Assembly: GCA_026931905.1 (NCBI GenBank)
Contig: JAIXLB010000020.1
Coordinates: forward strand, 1-64,000
Length of the DNA: 64,000 bases
Reading direction: 5' to 3'
Origin: Chitinophagales bacterium
GTDB taxonomy: Bacteria > Bacteroidota > Bacteroidia > Chitinophagales > Chitinophagaceae
Positions 17,669-25,913 of this stretch are shown here, one piece after another. The translations under genes were made by a program, and so were the position numbers. Within the stretch, counting starts at the first letter, position 1, and each line of letters starts with the position of its first letter. The notes beneath the pieces were generated by a model. It did no database searches. It was not told where the DNA came from and saw nothing but the letters and a program-made list of their open reading frames with translations.

Positions 17669-18805
17669 TTATTGATTGATTAAATTTTTTAGTTGATGTT
17701 TTTTCCATGCTTCAATGCCTCCATGCAAACTAAATACTTGTATTGCAGGGTTTTTTTCTTGAATCATTTTTAATGCCTGTAAACTTCTTTTTCCAGACTG
17801 GCAAAAAACAACAATTTTATTGGTTAGTGTTTGATTGCTTATTTTATTTTCAAATAAACTCAACGGAATTTGAATATGCTTAAACTCAACAACAAAAGGC
17901 ATTTCATCGTATTCTCTTACATCAATAATGGTTATATTTTCATTTGTTCTTAGGGCTTCAAAATCATTGATTGAAATTTCGTTGGGCTGTTTTTTTATAC
18001 CACAAAACCAATCGTAATTAAAATTTTCAAACTCGGTTTTTGTTTGCGGAATTATTGTTTGATTGTTTTTATTAATAGAAACATCAAATTCGTAAAAAAA
18101 ATTATTTAGCACATTGTAAGAAAGAATTTTATTGTACAATGGTTTACCAATTTGTGTAATAATTTTTATAACTTCTGTGGCTTGCAATGTACCAATAATT
18201 CCTGGCAACACACCCAAAACTCCTGCTTCATTGCAAGACAAAACCTCTGTTGGCTCTGGTGGTTCAGGAAATAAATCTCTATAATTTGTTTGTAAATTTT
18301 TCTCTTTATCTAAACAATTAAAAACGCCCACTTGCCCTTCAAAACGAAGTATAGCACCATAAATTAAAGGTTTGTTTAAAATTGTGCAAGCATCATTTAT
18401 TAAATAACGTGTTGCAAAATTATCTGTACCATCAAGTACTATATCATAGTTTACAATTATGCTAAGAGCATTGATATTAGTAAGCTTTAAGCAGTGTGTA
18501 ATAAAATTTATTTCAGGGTTAAATGCTTGTAGTTTTTGTATAGCAGTTATTGCTTTATATTTTCCTATATCATCAATATTGTATAAAGTTTGTCTTTGCA
18601 AATTAGATAACTCAATAACATCAAAATCTACAATACCAATTGTACCAACACCTGCGGCAGCTAAATATTGCAATGCAGGACATCCTAAACCTCCAGCACC
18701 CACTACAAGTACTTTAGCCTTAAAAAGTTTTTGTTGCCCATTGCTGCCTAATTCTTTTAAAATTATTTGGCGTTGGTATCGGTTATATGAATTTTTGTTT
18801 TGCAT
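17669..18805 (-). CDS. moeB: MoeB/ThiF-family adenylyltransferase with C-terminal rhodanese domain
   Basis: 378 residues. The N-terminal E1-like domain adenylates the C-terminal glycine of MoaD: RYQRQIILKELG, the nucleotide loop VVGAGGLGCPALQYLAAAGV and DGTDNFATRYLIND. The C-terminal rhodanese domain (about 275-378) has active-site C335 in CQSGKRS and can pass sulfur to the activated MoaD. This is the MoeBR arrangement. The usual zinc-binding CxxC before LFPEPP is replaced by NYRD, so the structural zinc site seen in E. coli MoeB is missing. It starts two bases after the moaD stop, and the AGGAGG made by the last two glycine codons of moaD sits at Shine-Dalgarno distance. Confidence 0.9.
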   Translation of the reverse strand: MQNKNSYNRYQRQIILKELGSNGQQKLFKAKVLVVGAGGLGCPALQYLAAAGVGTIGIVDFDVIELSNLQRQTLYNIDDIGKYKAITAIQKLQAFNPEINFITHCLKLTNINALSIIVNYDIVLDGTDNFATRYLINDACTILNKPLIYGAILRFEGQVGVFNCLDKEKNLQTNYRDLFPEPPEPTEVLSCNEAGVLGVLPGIIGTLQATEVIKIITQIGKPLYNKILSYNVLNNFFYEFDVSINKNNQTIIPQTKTEFENFNYDWFCGIKKQPNEISINDFEALRTNENITIIDVREYDEMPFVVEFKHIQIPLSLFENKISNQTLTNKIVVFCQSGKRSLQALKMIQEKNPAIQVFSLHGGIEAWKKHQLKNLINQ

Positions 18806-18807
18806 TT

Positions 18808-19041
18808 TTATCCTCCTGAAAAAGGTGGTAGAATGGCTACCACATCTTCATTGGTTAATATGGTATTGCTTTGAATTATTTTTTTATTGACCGCTATTGA
18901 ATAAGCTAATTTTTGTAAGAGAGGATACTCTTTTTTTAATTGTTCATTCAACTCATCGGTATCTTTTACATTTTGTAAAATCAACTTTTCTGTGTTTACA
19001 ATTTCAGCAATTTGCCCAAAAACAAGTACACTAATTTTCAT
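18808..19041 (-). CDS. moaD: Molybdopterin synthase sulfur-carrier subunit MoaD
   Basis: 77 residues with a ubiquitin-like fold and the required C-terminal diglycine (ILPPFSGG). The terminal glycine is adenylated by MoeB and then thiocarboxylated to deliver sulfur to MoaE. The N-terminal strand MKISVLVFGQIAEI and the late motif EDVVAILPP are standard. The gene overlaps the end of mobA by 11 bases and is followed after two bases by moeB, so translation is tightly coupled. Being very short, it is identified mainly by the C-terminal motif and position, and both are convincing. Confidence 0.92.
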   Translation of the reverse strand: MKISVLVFGQIAEIVNTEKLILQNVKDTDELNEQLKKEYPLLQKLAYSIAVNKKIIQSNTILTNEDVVAILPPFSGG

Positions 19042-19630
19042 GATTAAAGTTTTGTAATGCTTTAGCTAAATCGTTTTTATCGTTCACATTCATAAATACA
19101 TTTTTATTAAATAATTCATGATTGGTTACATCAATTTTTAGTACATTAAAGTGTGTAATCATTTCTTGCAATTTAATCATTTTCTGTTCAACAAGTTGTT
19201 GCCATTGCTTAAAACATTGTTTGGCATACACACCAAACAAGGGCTGTATTTTATTTTCAAATACAGGAATTGTTATTTCGCTATTGATACTTTTTTCAAC
19301 AATAAATTCTATACTTTGTTTGGTAATAAAAGGCATATCACAACTCACTACAAAAATTTTATTTGCTTTACTGTGTTGCAATGCTGTAAAAATTCCTCCT
19401 GCTGGTCCAATCTCTTTTATAATATCTTCAACAACATCAATATTAAATATTTTGTACTCCTTGTTGTTTGAAATGATGGTTACTTTTTCAAAAACTTGTT
19501 GCAATTTTTCAACGACCCATTCCACTAAAACCTTTTCTCTAAATGGCAGCAAACCCTTATCTGTTCCCATTCTTGAACTTTTGCCTCCTGCTAAAATATA
19601 GGCTTCAATATGGTTTATTTTTTTGTTCAC
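19031..19630 (-). CDS. mobA: Molybdenum cofactor guanylyltransferase MobA
   Basis: 199 residues. It adds GMP to Mo-molybdopterin to give the MGD cofactor that NarG needs. The nucleotide-binding motif AYILAGGKSSRMGTDKGLLP is at residues 10-29. GPAGGIFTAL and VVSCDMPFI (metal-binding Asp) follow, then QPLFGVY. The start is GTG at 19630, which overlaps the TauE/SafE stop as GTGA, supporting this start by translational coupling. The end overlaps moaD. Presence of MobA in this cluster fits NarG, a bis-MGD enzyme. Confidence 0.92.
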   Translation of the reverse strand: MNKKINHIEAYILAGGKSSRMGTDKGLLPFREKVLVEWVVEKLQQVFEKVTIISNNKEYKIFNIDVVEDIIKEIGPAGGIFTALQHSKANKIFVVSCDMPFITKQSIEFIVEKSINSEITIPVFENKIQPLFGVYAKQCFKQWQQLVEQKMIKLQEMITHFNVLKIDVTNHELFNKNVFMNVNDKNDLAKALQNFNHEN

Positions 19631-20364
19631 GCAAGCAATAATTTTACAGAAGCCATTAACAACACAATAGCCAAAACTTTTTTCAGCATTGTGTTATTAA
19701 TTTTTAATGCACCTAAATAAGAACCCAATAACCCGCCTACAAAAGCAATAACAATCATGGTAAGCATTGATGAGTCGAAATGAAATTGTTTGGTAAATAA
19801 TCCTGCCATTCCTGCAAGAGAATTAACTAAAATAAACAAAGCAGAAACTGCTGCTGTTTGCTTCATATTGCCCCACTGTAAAAGTAAAATAACTGGGCTT
19901 AAAATTATTCCACCACCAATGCCTATCATTCCTGAAAGTAAGCCAATCAATGCTCCAATTAATAGGGATAATAGTAAACTTTGTTTTTTATGCGGTTTGT
20001 TTTCATCTGTCTTTATTCCTAAAAGTCTAATAACAGAAAACAACAATAAAATGCCTAAAATTATTTTATACCATTTGGGATTAATAGTTACTAAACCTCC
20101 AATAAAAGCAGCAGGTACAGATGCTATGGCAAAAGGATAAAATAATTTCCACTTAAAATGTTTGCCACGATAATATTGTATAAACGAGGTGAGCGAAACA
20201 AAAATATTTAATAGCAAAGCTGTTGGTCGCATAGTTACTGGTGCAAAAGAAAAAAATGCCATTAATGCTAAATAGCCACTTGCTCCACCATGCCCTACAG
20301 ATGAGTACATAAATGCAACAAAAAATAAAAGCAAATAAAACAACAAAAGGGTTTCGGTATTCAT
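19627..20364 (-). CDS. TauE/SafE-family anion transporter
   Basis: 245 residues, about seven to eight membrane segments. Two family signatures are visible: SSVGHGGASGYLALM near residue 22 and GMIGIGGGIILSPVILLLQW near residue 145. TauE/SafE proteins move sulfite, sulfoacetate or similar anions across the inner membrane. Here the gene lies between moeA and mobA, five bases from moeA and overlapping mobA. That makes a link to Moco likely: uptake of a sulfur or molybdenum oxyanion, or export of a sulfur by-product. No ModABC system is visible in the window. Substrate is inference; family is clear. Confidence 0.85.
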   Translation of the reverse strand: MNTETLLLFYLLLFFVAFMYSSVGHGGASGYLALMAFFSFAPVTMRPTALLLNIFVSLTSFIQYYRGKHFKWKLFYPFAIASVPAAFIGGLVTINPKWYKIILGILLLFSVIRLLGIKTDENKPHKKQSLLLSLLIGALIGLLSGMIGIGGGIILSPVILLLQWGNMKQTAAVSALFILVNSLAGMAGLFTKQFHFDSSMLTMIVIAFVGGLLGSYLGALKINNTMLKKVLAIVLLMASVKLLLA

Positions 20365-20369
20365 TGATA

Positions 20370-21545
20370 TTAATTTAGCATCAACACATTTACAATATCG
20401 TTTTTAAAATAATTCTCTTTGTCTTCTGCCAACTCTATTAAACAATTTGCTTCAGCAAAAGAGTTCATTTTATAACTCTCTTGATGACTTAAAATAAATG
20501 CTGAATTATTTTGTATTTTTCCTTTTAAGAAAAAAGTTAGTCCTCGTTTTTTTGAGTAATCATTTGCTAATGGTAGCTGTAATTTTTTATAATAGTTTTT
20601 CTTTGAAAAAAAACCAATAGCTTCTACAACATATTCATAAAAACAACTTAATACAGATGCAGGATTTCCGGGTAAAGCAAAAATTAATGTTTGCCCGAAA
20701 GTGCCAAAATAAAAGGGTTTACCAGGTTTTTGTTTTACTTTATGAAATATTTTTTTAACACCACATTTTTCAAGAGCAGAGCTTACAAAATCATAATCAC
20801 CAACAGAAATACCACCTGTAATTAATACAATATTTGATTGTAATTGTTGCCGAATGGCTTTTGTTATTGCAGCCTCATCATCATCTACAGTTTGTACAGA
20901 AGTTGGTGAAATATTCATTTGTTGTAAGGCAGCAATTAAAGTGTAAGAATTGGATTCGTAAATTTTTCCTTCTGTTAGTTGTTCGTTTTGTTGCAGTAAT
21001 TCTTTTCCTGTTGTAATAATACTTATGCTTGGGTTGTAATACACTTTTATTTTATAGATGCCAAAGCTTGCTAAAAATGAAATAGTAGCAGGTGTTATAA
21101 TTTGATTTGCTTCTGCAATCAATTCTCCTTTTTTTGTTTGAGAGCCTATTAATCGAATATTATTTCCTTTTTTAAGCAAATCATTTTTTATGGAAATTGT
21201 ATTATCTGTTCTAATTACATTTTCTTGAATTACTACGGTATCAACATCTTTTGGTAAGGCAGCACCTGTAAAAATTCTTACAGCTTTCATAGCAGAAATT
21301 TTTTCCTGAAAAACGTTGCCAGCTTGCACTTCTCCTATAATTTCTAAGTCAGAAGTTTTATCCCAATCTTCAAAAGAAAAAGCATAACCATCCATAGCAG
21401 ATTGATTGAAATGAGGCGTATCGAAAGGGGCATACATTTTTTCTGCTATTACAAAACCCACTGCTTGTATCAATGAAATTTCTTTGATTATTTCTATTAA
21501 ACAATTTTCTTTAATTAATTTTTTTGCTTCTGAAACGCTTACCAT
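20370..21545 (-). CDS. moeA: Molybdopterin molybdenumtransferase MoeA
   Basis: 391 residues. MoeA inserts molybdate into adenylated molybdopterin. The domains follow in the usual order. Domain 1/2 has PHFNQSAMDGYAF (about residue 44) and RIFTGAALPKDVDTVVIQE. The MogA-like domain 3 has TTGKELL, SNSYTL, ITGGISVGDYDFV and the nucleotide-binding loop FALPGNPASV. The short domain 4 closes the protein. Length is normal (E. coli 411). It sits between the SDR-DUF2867 gene and the TauE/SafE gene with gaps of 18 and 5 bases. Identification is secure. Confidence 0.93.
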   Translation of the reverse strand: MVSVSEAKKLIKENCLIEIIKEISLIQAVGFVIAEKMYAPFDTPHFNQSAMDGYAFSFEDWDKTSDLEIIGEVQAGNVFQEKISAMKAVRIFTGAALPKDVDTVVIQENVIRTDNTISIKNDLLKKGNNIRLIGSQTKKGELIAEANQIITPATISFLASFGIYKIKVYYNPSISIITTGKELLQQNEQLTEGKIYESNSYTLIAALQQMNISPTSVQTVDDDEAAITKAIRQQLQSNIVLITGGISVGDYDFVSSALEKCGVKKIFHKVKQKPGKPFYFGTFGQTLIFALPGNPASVLSCFYEYVVEAIGFFSKKNYYKKLQLPLANDYSKKRGLTFFLKGKIQNNSAFILSHQESYKMNSFAEANCLIELAEDKENYFKNDIVNVLMLN

Positions 21546-21563
21546 TGCTATTCTTTTTAAAAT

Positions 21564-23012
21564 TTATTTTTTCCCTGCAATTCGTTTTAGCATATTTCTA
21601 AAAATAAAAAAATGAAAAGGCAACATAGCGTACCAATAATTTCTTCCCATAATTCCTTTAGGTCTAAATGTTGCCGTTTGTTTTAATATAGAACGATTGC
21701 CATTATTTACTATTACAAATTCCAACCAAGCTTCGCCGGGTAATTTCATTTCTGCAAATAATAATAATCTATGATTTTTTTTATCTGCTAATATTACTCT
21801 CCAAAAGTCAATAGTGTCGCCAGTTTCAATATCTACTTTACTTCTTCTTCCTCGAGTTAATCCTACACCTCCAAATAGTTTATCAATTACACCACGCATT
21901 CTCCAAAGCATATCAGCATAATACCAACCATTTTCTCCACCAATACTAAAAAATCTATTGGCTACTTCTTCTATTTCTTCATTAGGTATTTCAGTCCATT
22001 TTTTATCTTTAAAACAACCATTTACGGGTACTTCAATAAATTGGTTTACATCTAAATAATTCAAACTGCTTGAGGCAGAGTCTGTCCAACTTGAAATTAC
22101 CATATTTTGTTCAATACGCTTGAAAGCCATTTGTATAGCACCTTTATAATTAATTAATTCTTGAGGTATTATTTCACGAATAGAAAACTCTTTACAAACA
22201 ACATCATTTTTCATACTATGCACTAATTGTTTTGCAACAGTATAATTGGCAGATGTTGTAAAATAAAGCCAGTAAGCCGAAACTCCAGGAAATAAAACAG
22301 GCAAGGCTATGATGTATCTTTTATACCCCCTTACTGCTGCTAAATCCAATAACATTTGTTTGTAAGATAAAACATCGGGTCCACCAATTTCAAAAGTTTT
22401 ATAAAAGGTTTTTTCGTTTAAAATACAATGCTCTAAATAATAAATTACATTTCTAATAGCTATTGGCTGACATTTTGAATTTAACCAACGAGGCACAATC
22501 ATTACAGGAAGTTTTTCAGTTAAGTCTCTAATAATTTCAAAAGAAACACTTCCTGAACCAACAATAATTCCAGCTTCAAAAATGGTGTAAGGAATACCCG
22601 ATTTAATGAATACATCTTTTACTACTTTTCTTGCAGTTAAATGTTTAGATAAATCTTGGTCGTTACTTATACCACTTAAATAAGCAATTTGTTTTACTTG
22701 AGTAAGCAATGCTACTAATACAAAACACCCTGCAGCTCTTAATTCATACTCTTTTAGTGTAGATGAAGTATCTGCTAAAGAATGAATAAGATAGTAAGCA
22801 ACATCAAATTCTTTGTTTTTAAAATTCTGTACTGCATTTTCTGGATGAAGAAAATCGAATTCAATAATTTGTACTTTATCCAATAAATCTTTTGAAGGCT
22901 TGAATCTATTTTTATCTCTTATTACACATGTTACTTCATGACCAGCTTCTACCAAAACTGGCAACAACCTCATGCCTATATAGCCATTTGCACCTGTAAG
23001 AAGAATACGCAT
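21564..23012 (-). CDS. SDR-family NAD(P)-binding protein with C-terminal DUF2867
   Basis: 482 residues. Residues 1-300 are an atypical short-chain dehydrogenase: Rossmann loop LLTGANGYIG, IIEFDF, AYYLIHSLAD, LSGI and YTIFEAGIIVGSGS. Residues about 325-475 are DUF2867 (GWYYADMLWRMRG, RRSKVDIETGDTIDFW, FRPKGIMGRNYWYAMLPFH). YbjT-like proteins share this layout. Function is unknown in general. Its place between moaA and moeA, with gaps of 18 bases on each side, suggests a job linked to Moco or nitrate respiration, but nothing in the sequence says which. The catalytic Tyr-x3-Lys of classical SDRs is not obvious. Confidence 0.8.
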   Translation of the reverse strand: MRILLTGANGYIGMRLLPVLVEAGHEVTCVIRDKNRFKPSKDLLDKVQIIEFDFLHPENAVQNFKNKEFDVAYYLIHSLADTSSTLKEYELRAAGCFVLVALLTQVKQIAYLSGISNDQDLSKHLTARKVVKDVFIKSGIPYTIFEAGIIVGSGSVSFEIIRDLTEKLPVMIVPRWLNSKCQPIAIRNVIYYLEHCILNEKTFYKTFEIGGPDVLSYKQMLLDLAAVRGYKRYIIALPVLFPGVSAYWLYFTTSANYTVAKQLVHSMKNDVVCKEFSIREIIPQELINYKGAIQMAFKRIEQNMVISSWTDSASSSLNYLDVNQFIEVPVNGCFKDKKWTEIPNEEIEEVANRFFSIGGENGWYYADMLWRMRGVIDKLFGGVGLTRGRRSKVDIETGDTIDFWRVILADKKNHRLLLFAEMKLPGEAWLEFVIVNNGNRSILKQTATFRPKGIMGRNYWYAMLPFHFFIFRNMLKRIAGKK

Positions 23013-23030
23013 ATTAAACAGTTATTTTAG

Positions 23031-24014
23031 TTAACCACCAATATTTATCATACTGCGGTTTTGAATTTTTGATGCTTCTAAGTTACCATCAAAATAATTA
23101 AACTGACCTCCTAATGCTTCTTCTTTTTCTAAAACACATTGTTGAATTAAAGGAACAATGTTTTCGCCTCTTCTTAATGCACTTAAAATATCAACTTCTG
23201 ATTTGGAGAAAAGGCAGTTTTTCATTTTTCCATCAGTGGTTAATCTTAAACGATTGCAACCTGCACAAAAGGGTTTGCTCATGGTGCTAATAATTGCAAA
23301 AGTTCCTTTATATTCTGGAATTTTAAATTGCATTGCTGTATCATGTTTATCATGATGTAATGAAGAAAACTGGTATGTAGATGCAATTACATTTAAAATT
23401 TCTTTGTAAGAAAAAACTTTATTGCTACTCCAATGATTGCCAGCAAATGGCATAAACTCTATAAATCTTACATGTACATTTTCGTTTTTGGTCCAAGCAA
23501 CAAAATCCAAAATTTCATGTTCGTTCATGTCTTTTATTACAACCATATTTACTTTTACATGAAAATTATTTTGCAACAAAAGATTGATATTTTCTTTTAC
23601 TCTGTTAAATTCATCTCTACCCGAAATAAGTTGATTTTTGCTTTTATTTAAAGTGTCAAGACTTACGTTTACAGCTTTTATTCTTGCTGTTTTAAATGTA
23701 TCTATATATTCATGTACAAAAACACCATTGGTTGTAATAGCCAATTCTACATTGAGTTTCGAAAGACGTTGTATAATTTCTCTTGCATCTTTTCTTACCA
23801 AAGGTTCGCCACCAGTAAGACGAATTTTTGTTATTTCTTGCTCTACAAATGCGGTGGCTATTTTTTCTATTTCATCTGCAGACATTTTTGTTGAATGAGA
23901 AAAATAACCTCTTGGTAAATCAACAGGGTTACAGTAAGTACAACGCAAATTGCATTTATCGGTTAATGAAATTCGCAAATAATTGTGTGTACGATTAAAT
24001 TTGTCTGTAAGCAT
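23031..24014 (-). CDS. moaA: GTP 3',8-cyclase MoaA
   Basis: 327 residues. MoaA starts Moco synthesis by rearranging GTP in a radical SAM reaction; MoaC completes the step. The N-terminal cluster is CNLRCTYC (C21, C25, C28), and SAM-binding TGGEPLVR follows. The second 4Fe-4S cluster, which binds GTP, has CAGCNRLRLT and a later Cys (KNCLF). The protein ends in the diglycine tail NIGG required for activity in this family. Length is normal. It follows the hemerythrin gene by 18 bases in the nitrate/Moco cluster. Identification is secure. Confidence 0.95.
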   Translation of the reverse strand: MLTDKFNRTHNYLRISLTDKCNLRCTYCNPVDLPRGYFSHSTKMSADEIEKIATAFVEQEITKIRLTGGEPLVRKDAREIIQRLSKLNVELAITTNGVFVHEYIDTFKTARIKAVNVSLDTLNKSKNQLISGRDEFNRVKENINLLLQNNFHVKVNMVVIKDMNEHEILDFVAWTKNENVHVRFIEFMPFAGNHWSSNKVFSYKEILNVIASTYQFSSLHHDKHDTAMQFKIPEYKGTFAIISTMSKPFCAGCNRLRLTTDGKMKNCLFSKSEVDILSALRRGENIVPLIQQCVLEKEEALGGQFNYFDGNLEASKIQNRSMINIGG

Positions 24015-24032
24015 ACTCCCTTTGTTTAGCTA

Positions 24033-24734
24033 TTATTTTTTACCTAAATCAATCGAAAAATATTTTTTCATTTGCTTGGTTATTTCAATAAAATCTTCTG
24101 CTGTTAAATATTTATGTGCTAAAGGAAAAACAACATTGTCTTCTCTAAAAATGTGCAAACGCAACAACTCTACTAAAGCCAATCCTTGTTCTATTGCAGT
24201 ATCTAATAACAAAGCTTTTGAAATAGGATCTGTAATACGAGATGTAATGCCCATTAAACTAAAAGTGAGTGTTGCTAATTCCATTGTTTTTATGTGGTCG
24301 TTTTCAAGCATATCAACTGCTGTATCTGGAATTGCACCAGATCCATGCTCTCCATTATCAATCATTCTATCATGAATAAATGGAAATAAAACACGTTCTT
24401 CTTTTAAGTTATGCAACACAATATTTTTATCTAAAAATTCGAAAAAATCACTTAGTTTTTTGTTTCTTTCTTTATTAACGCCATCAGTTTTTATTTCAAT
24501 TAGAGTGTCTTCTAAATCTTTAATTTTTTGTAGCGTTATTTTATGTTCGTCTATTAATGTTTGCAACATTGCATGAAGTTCTTCGTAAGGAACAGCCTCT
24601 ATAGCTGGTGGTTTATAAGCATCTGGAGGAGCCATAGGTGAATAAACAGGGTCGGAGTTTCCTTCTTCTTTATCTACAAATCTTTTAATGTAGTCGGGAT
24701 TTTTATTTTCTATGTTTTCAAAAATGTTATTCAT
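24033..24734 (-). CDS. Hemerythrin-like di-iron protein (RIC/YtfE-like ligand set)
   Basis: 233 residues, mostly helical. Likely iron ligands are H64, H108 and E112 (HNLKE), H147, and H194 and E198 (HIFRE). The spacing (44, 4, then 47, 4) closely follows the di-iron ligands of YtfE/RIC, which repairs iron-sulfur clusters after NO or oxidant damage. The N-terminal cysteine-bearing ScdA domain of that family is absent, and the protein has no cysteine at all; instead there is a Pro-rich N-terminus (PMAPPDAYKPP). Its ATG directly abuts the stop of the TDT channel gene. In a nitrate-reducing operon a role in NO or nitrosative stress is plausible but unproven. Confidence 0.8.
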   Translation of the reverse strand: MNNIFENIENKNPDYIKRFVDKEEGNSDPVYSPMAPPDAYKPPAIEAVPYEELHAMLQTLIDEHKITLQKIKDLEDTLIEIKTDGVNKERNKKLSDFFEFLDKNIVLHNLKEERVLFPFIHDRMIDNGEHGSGAIPDTAVDMLENDHIKTMELATLTFSLMGITSRITDPISKALLLDTAIEQGLALVELLRLHIFREDNVVFPLAHKYLTAEDFIEITKQMKKYFSIDLGKK

Positions 24735-25820
24735 TTAATTAGTGGTTTTAATTTTAAAATGTATGTTTCTATATTTTGTAAAAAGAAATCGAAGCAATCC
24801 CAAAAAAGTAAAACTCCAAGCCACAATAGCAATGTAAATAAATACCTCATAAAAGTAGTGTAAAAACGGCATGTGCAATGCTTTTGACATACGAAAAGTG
24901 CAAACTGCATACATACCTTGAGGAAACACAGCACCCCAATACAGGGGGTCGTATTTTAAAGGATATTTTTTTATAACGTGTCGCCAAATTGCCAAGATGA
25001 TTAACATAGGAATCCACCATGTTCCAGTAGCCCAATAAAAAACAGTAAACCCTTTTATGAATGGTACTAACGATTCTAAAAAAGGAGCACTAGGTGCATT
25101 TAAAATTAATACAGAGCCCCCTAATGTTGATATTGCCATTGCACCCATATTTATCCAATAAGGAGGGGCAAGATCATTGGGAGAAAATTTAAAAAAAGTA
25201 TATCTGTAAAAAATGAGTGAAATAATCCAGATGTAAAACATACCTCCCCAAAGCCACATAGATAAAGCAAAGAAATTAATTTCAACTCTATATGGTTGTG
25301 CTATATGAGAGGCAATTAAAGCACTTAAAATAGATACAGATTGTGTAGCAACTATTGCAGTAAGCCAGCCTCCTGTAATGCCTTTGTCTAATGTAGGTTT
25401 ATCTTGTTGTGTAGTAAGAGTTGTAAAAATTGTATAGGTTAAAAAGAGCCACAATAAAACGCCAAAAACTAGCAACAACAATGCTATTGCCAAGTTTTCG
25501 TACATCGTTAAATATTGAATACCCAAAACACATGTTCCTGCAACAAGGGTAAAAAAACCAGTGCTTGACAAGTGATTTGTTATATCTTTTTTTAAAAACG
25601 AAAAACACCAAATACAACGAGCAATAGTAAGAACCCATAACAGCACATAAAAGATATTATTAAGCACAAAAAGAATGGTAGCTATCCATTGCATATTCAT
25701 TAAAAAAGCACCAATAGAAATTATTCCTGTAGCCATAACTAAAGCAAAGTATGCTGGAGAAAGTGTTTCAACTCCTTGCTTAATTTCTTGTTTTAAAATA
25801 TGGCTTACCAAGTTTTTCAT
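24735..25820 (-). CDS. TDT-family (TehA/SLAC1-like) transporter or anion channel
   Basis: 361 residues with about ten membrane segments. The opening LSPAYFALVMATGIISIG is the TDT-family signature shared by tellurite-resistance TehA, the malate transporter Mae1 and plant SLAC1 channels. SLAC1-type channels conduct nitrate and chloride, so in this operon a nitrate/nitrite channel is a reasonable idea. C4-dicarboxylate or other anion transport cannot be excluded. A gap of 87 bases separates it from narK, containing an inverted repeat. Its stop is fused end to start with the hemerythrin ATG. Family assignment is good; substrate is inference. Confidence 0.82.
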   Translation of the reverse strand: MKNLVSHILKQEIKQGVETLSPAYFALVMATGIISIGAFLMNMQWIATILFVLNNIFYVLLWVLTIARCIWCFSFLKKDITNHLSSTGFFTLVAGTCVLGIQYLTMYENLAIALLLLVFGVLLWLFLTYTIFTTLTTQQDKPTLDKGITGGWLTAIVATQSVSILSALIASHIAQPYRVEINFFALSMWLWGGMFYIWIISLIFYRYTFFKFSPNDLAPPYWINMGAMAISTLGGSVLILNAPSAPFLESLVPFIKGFTVFYWATGTWWIPMLIILAIWRHVIKKYPLKYDPLYWGAVFPQGMYAVCTFRMSKALHMPFLHYFYEVFIYIAIVAWSFTFLGLLRFLFTKYRNIHFKIKTTN

Positions 25821-25893
25821 ACTTTTTAAAATTCCTCTCTATCTTTTTATATAAAATTATTTTATTAGCATCTATTTATACAAAGTACTTTTC

Positions 25894-25913
25894 GTGTAAA
25901 ATTATTTTTACAC
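25894..25913. promoter_or_regulatory. Perfect inverted repeat at the narK stop codon
   Basis: GTGTAAAA and TTTTACAC (8-base arms, 4-base spacer) overlap the narK stop codon and lie 74 bases before the TDT gene. No T run follows in the minus direction, so it is not a standard terminator. It might be an operator for an internal promoter or an mRNA processing hairpin. Confidence 0.4.
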
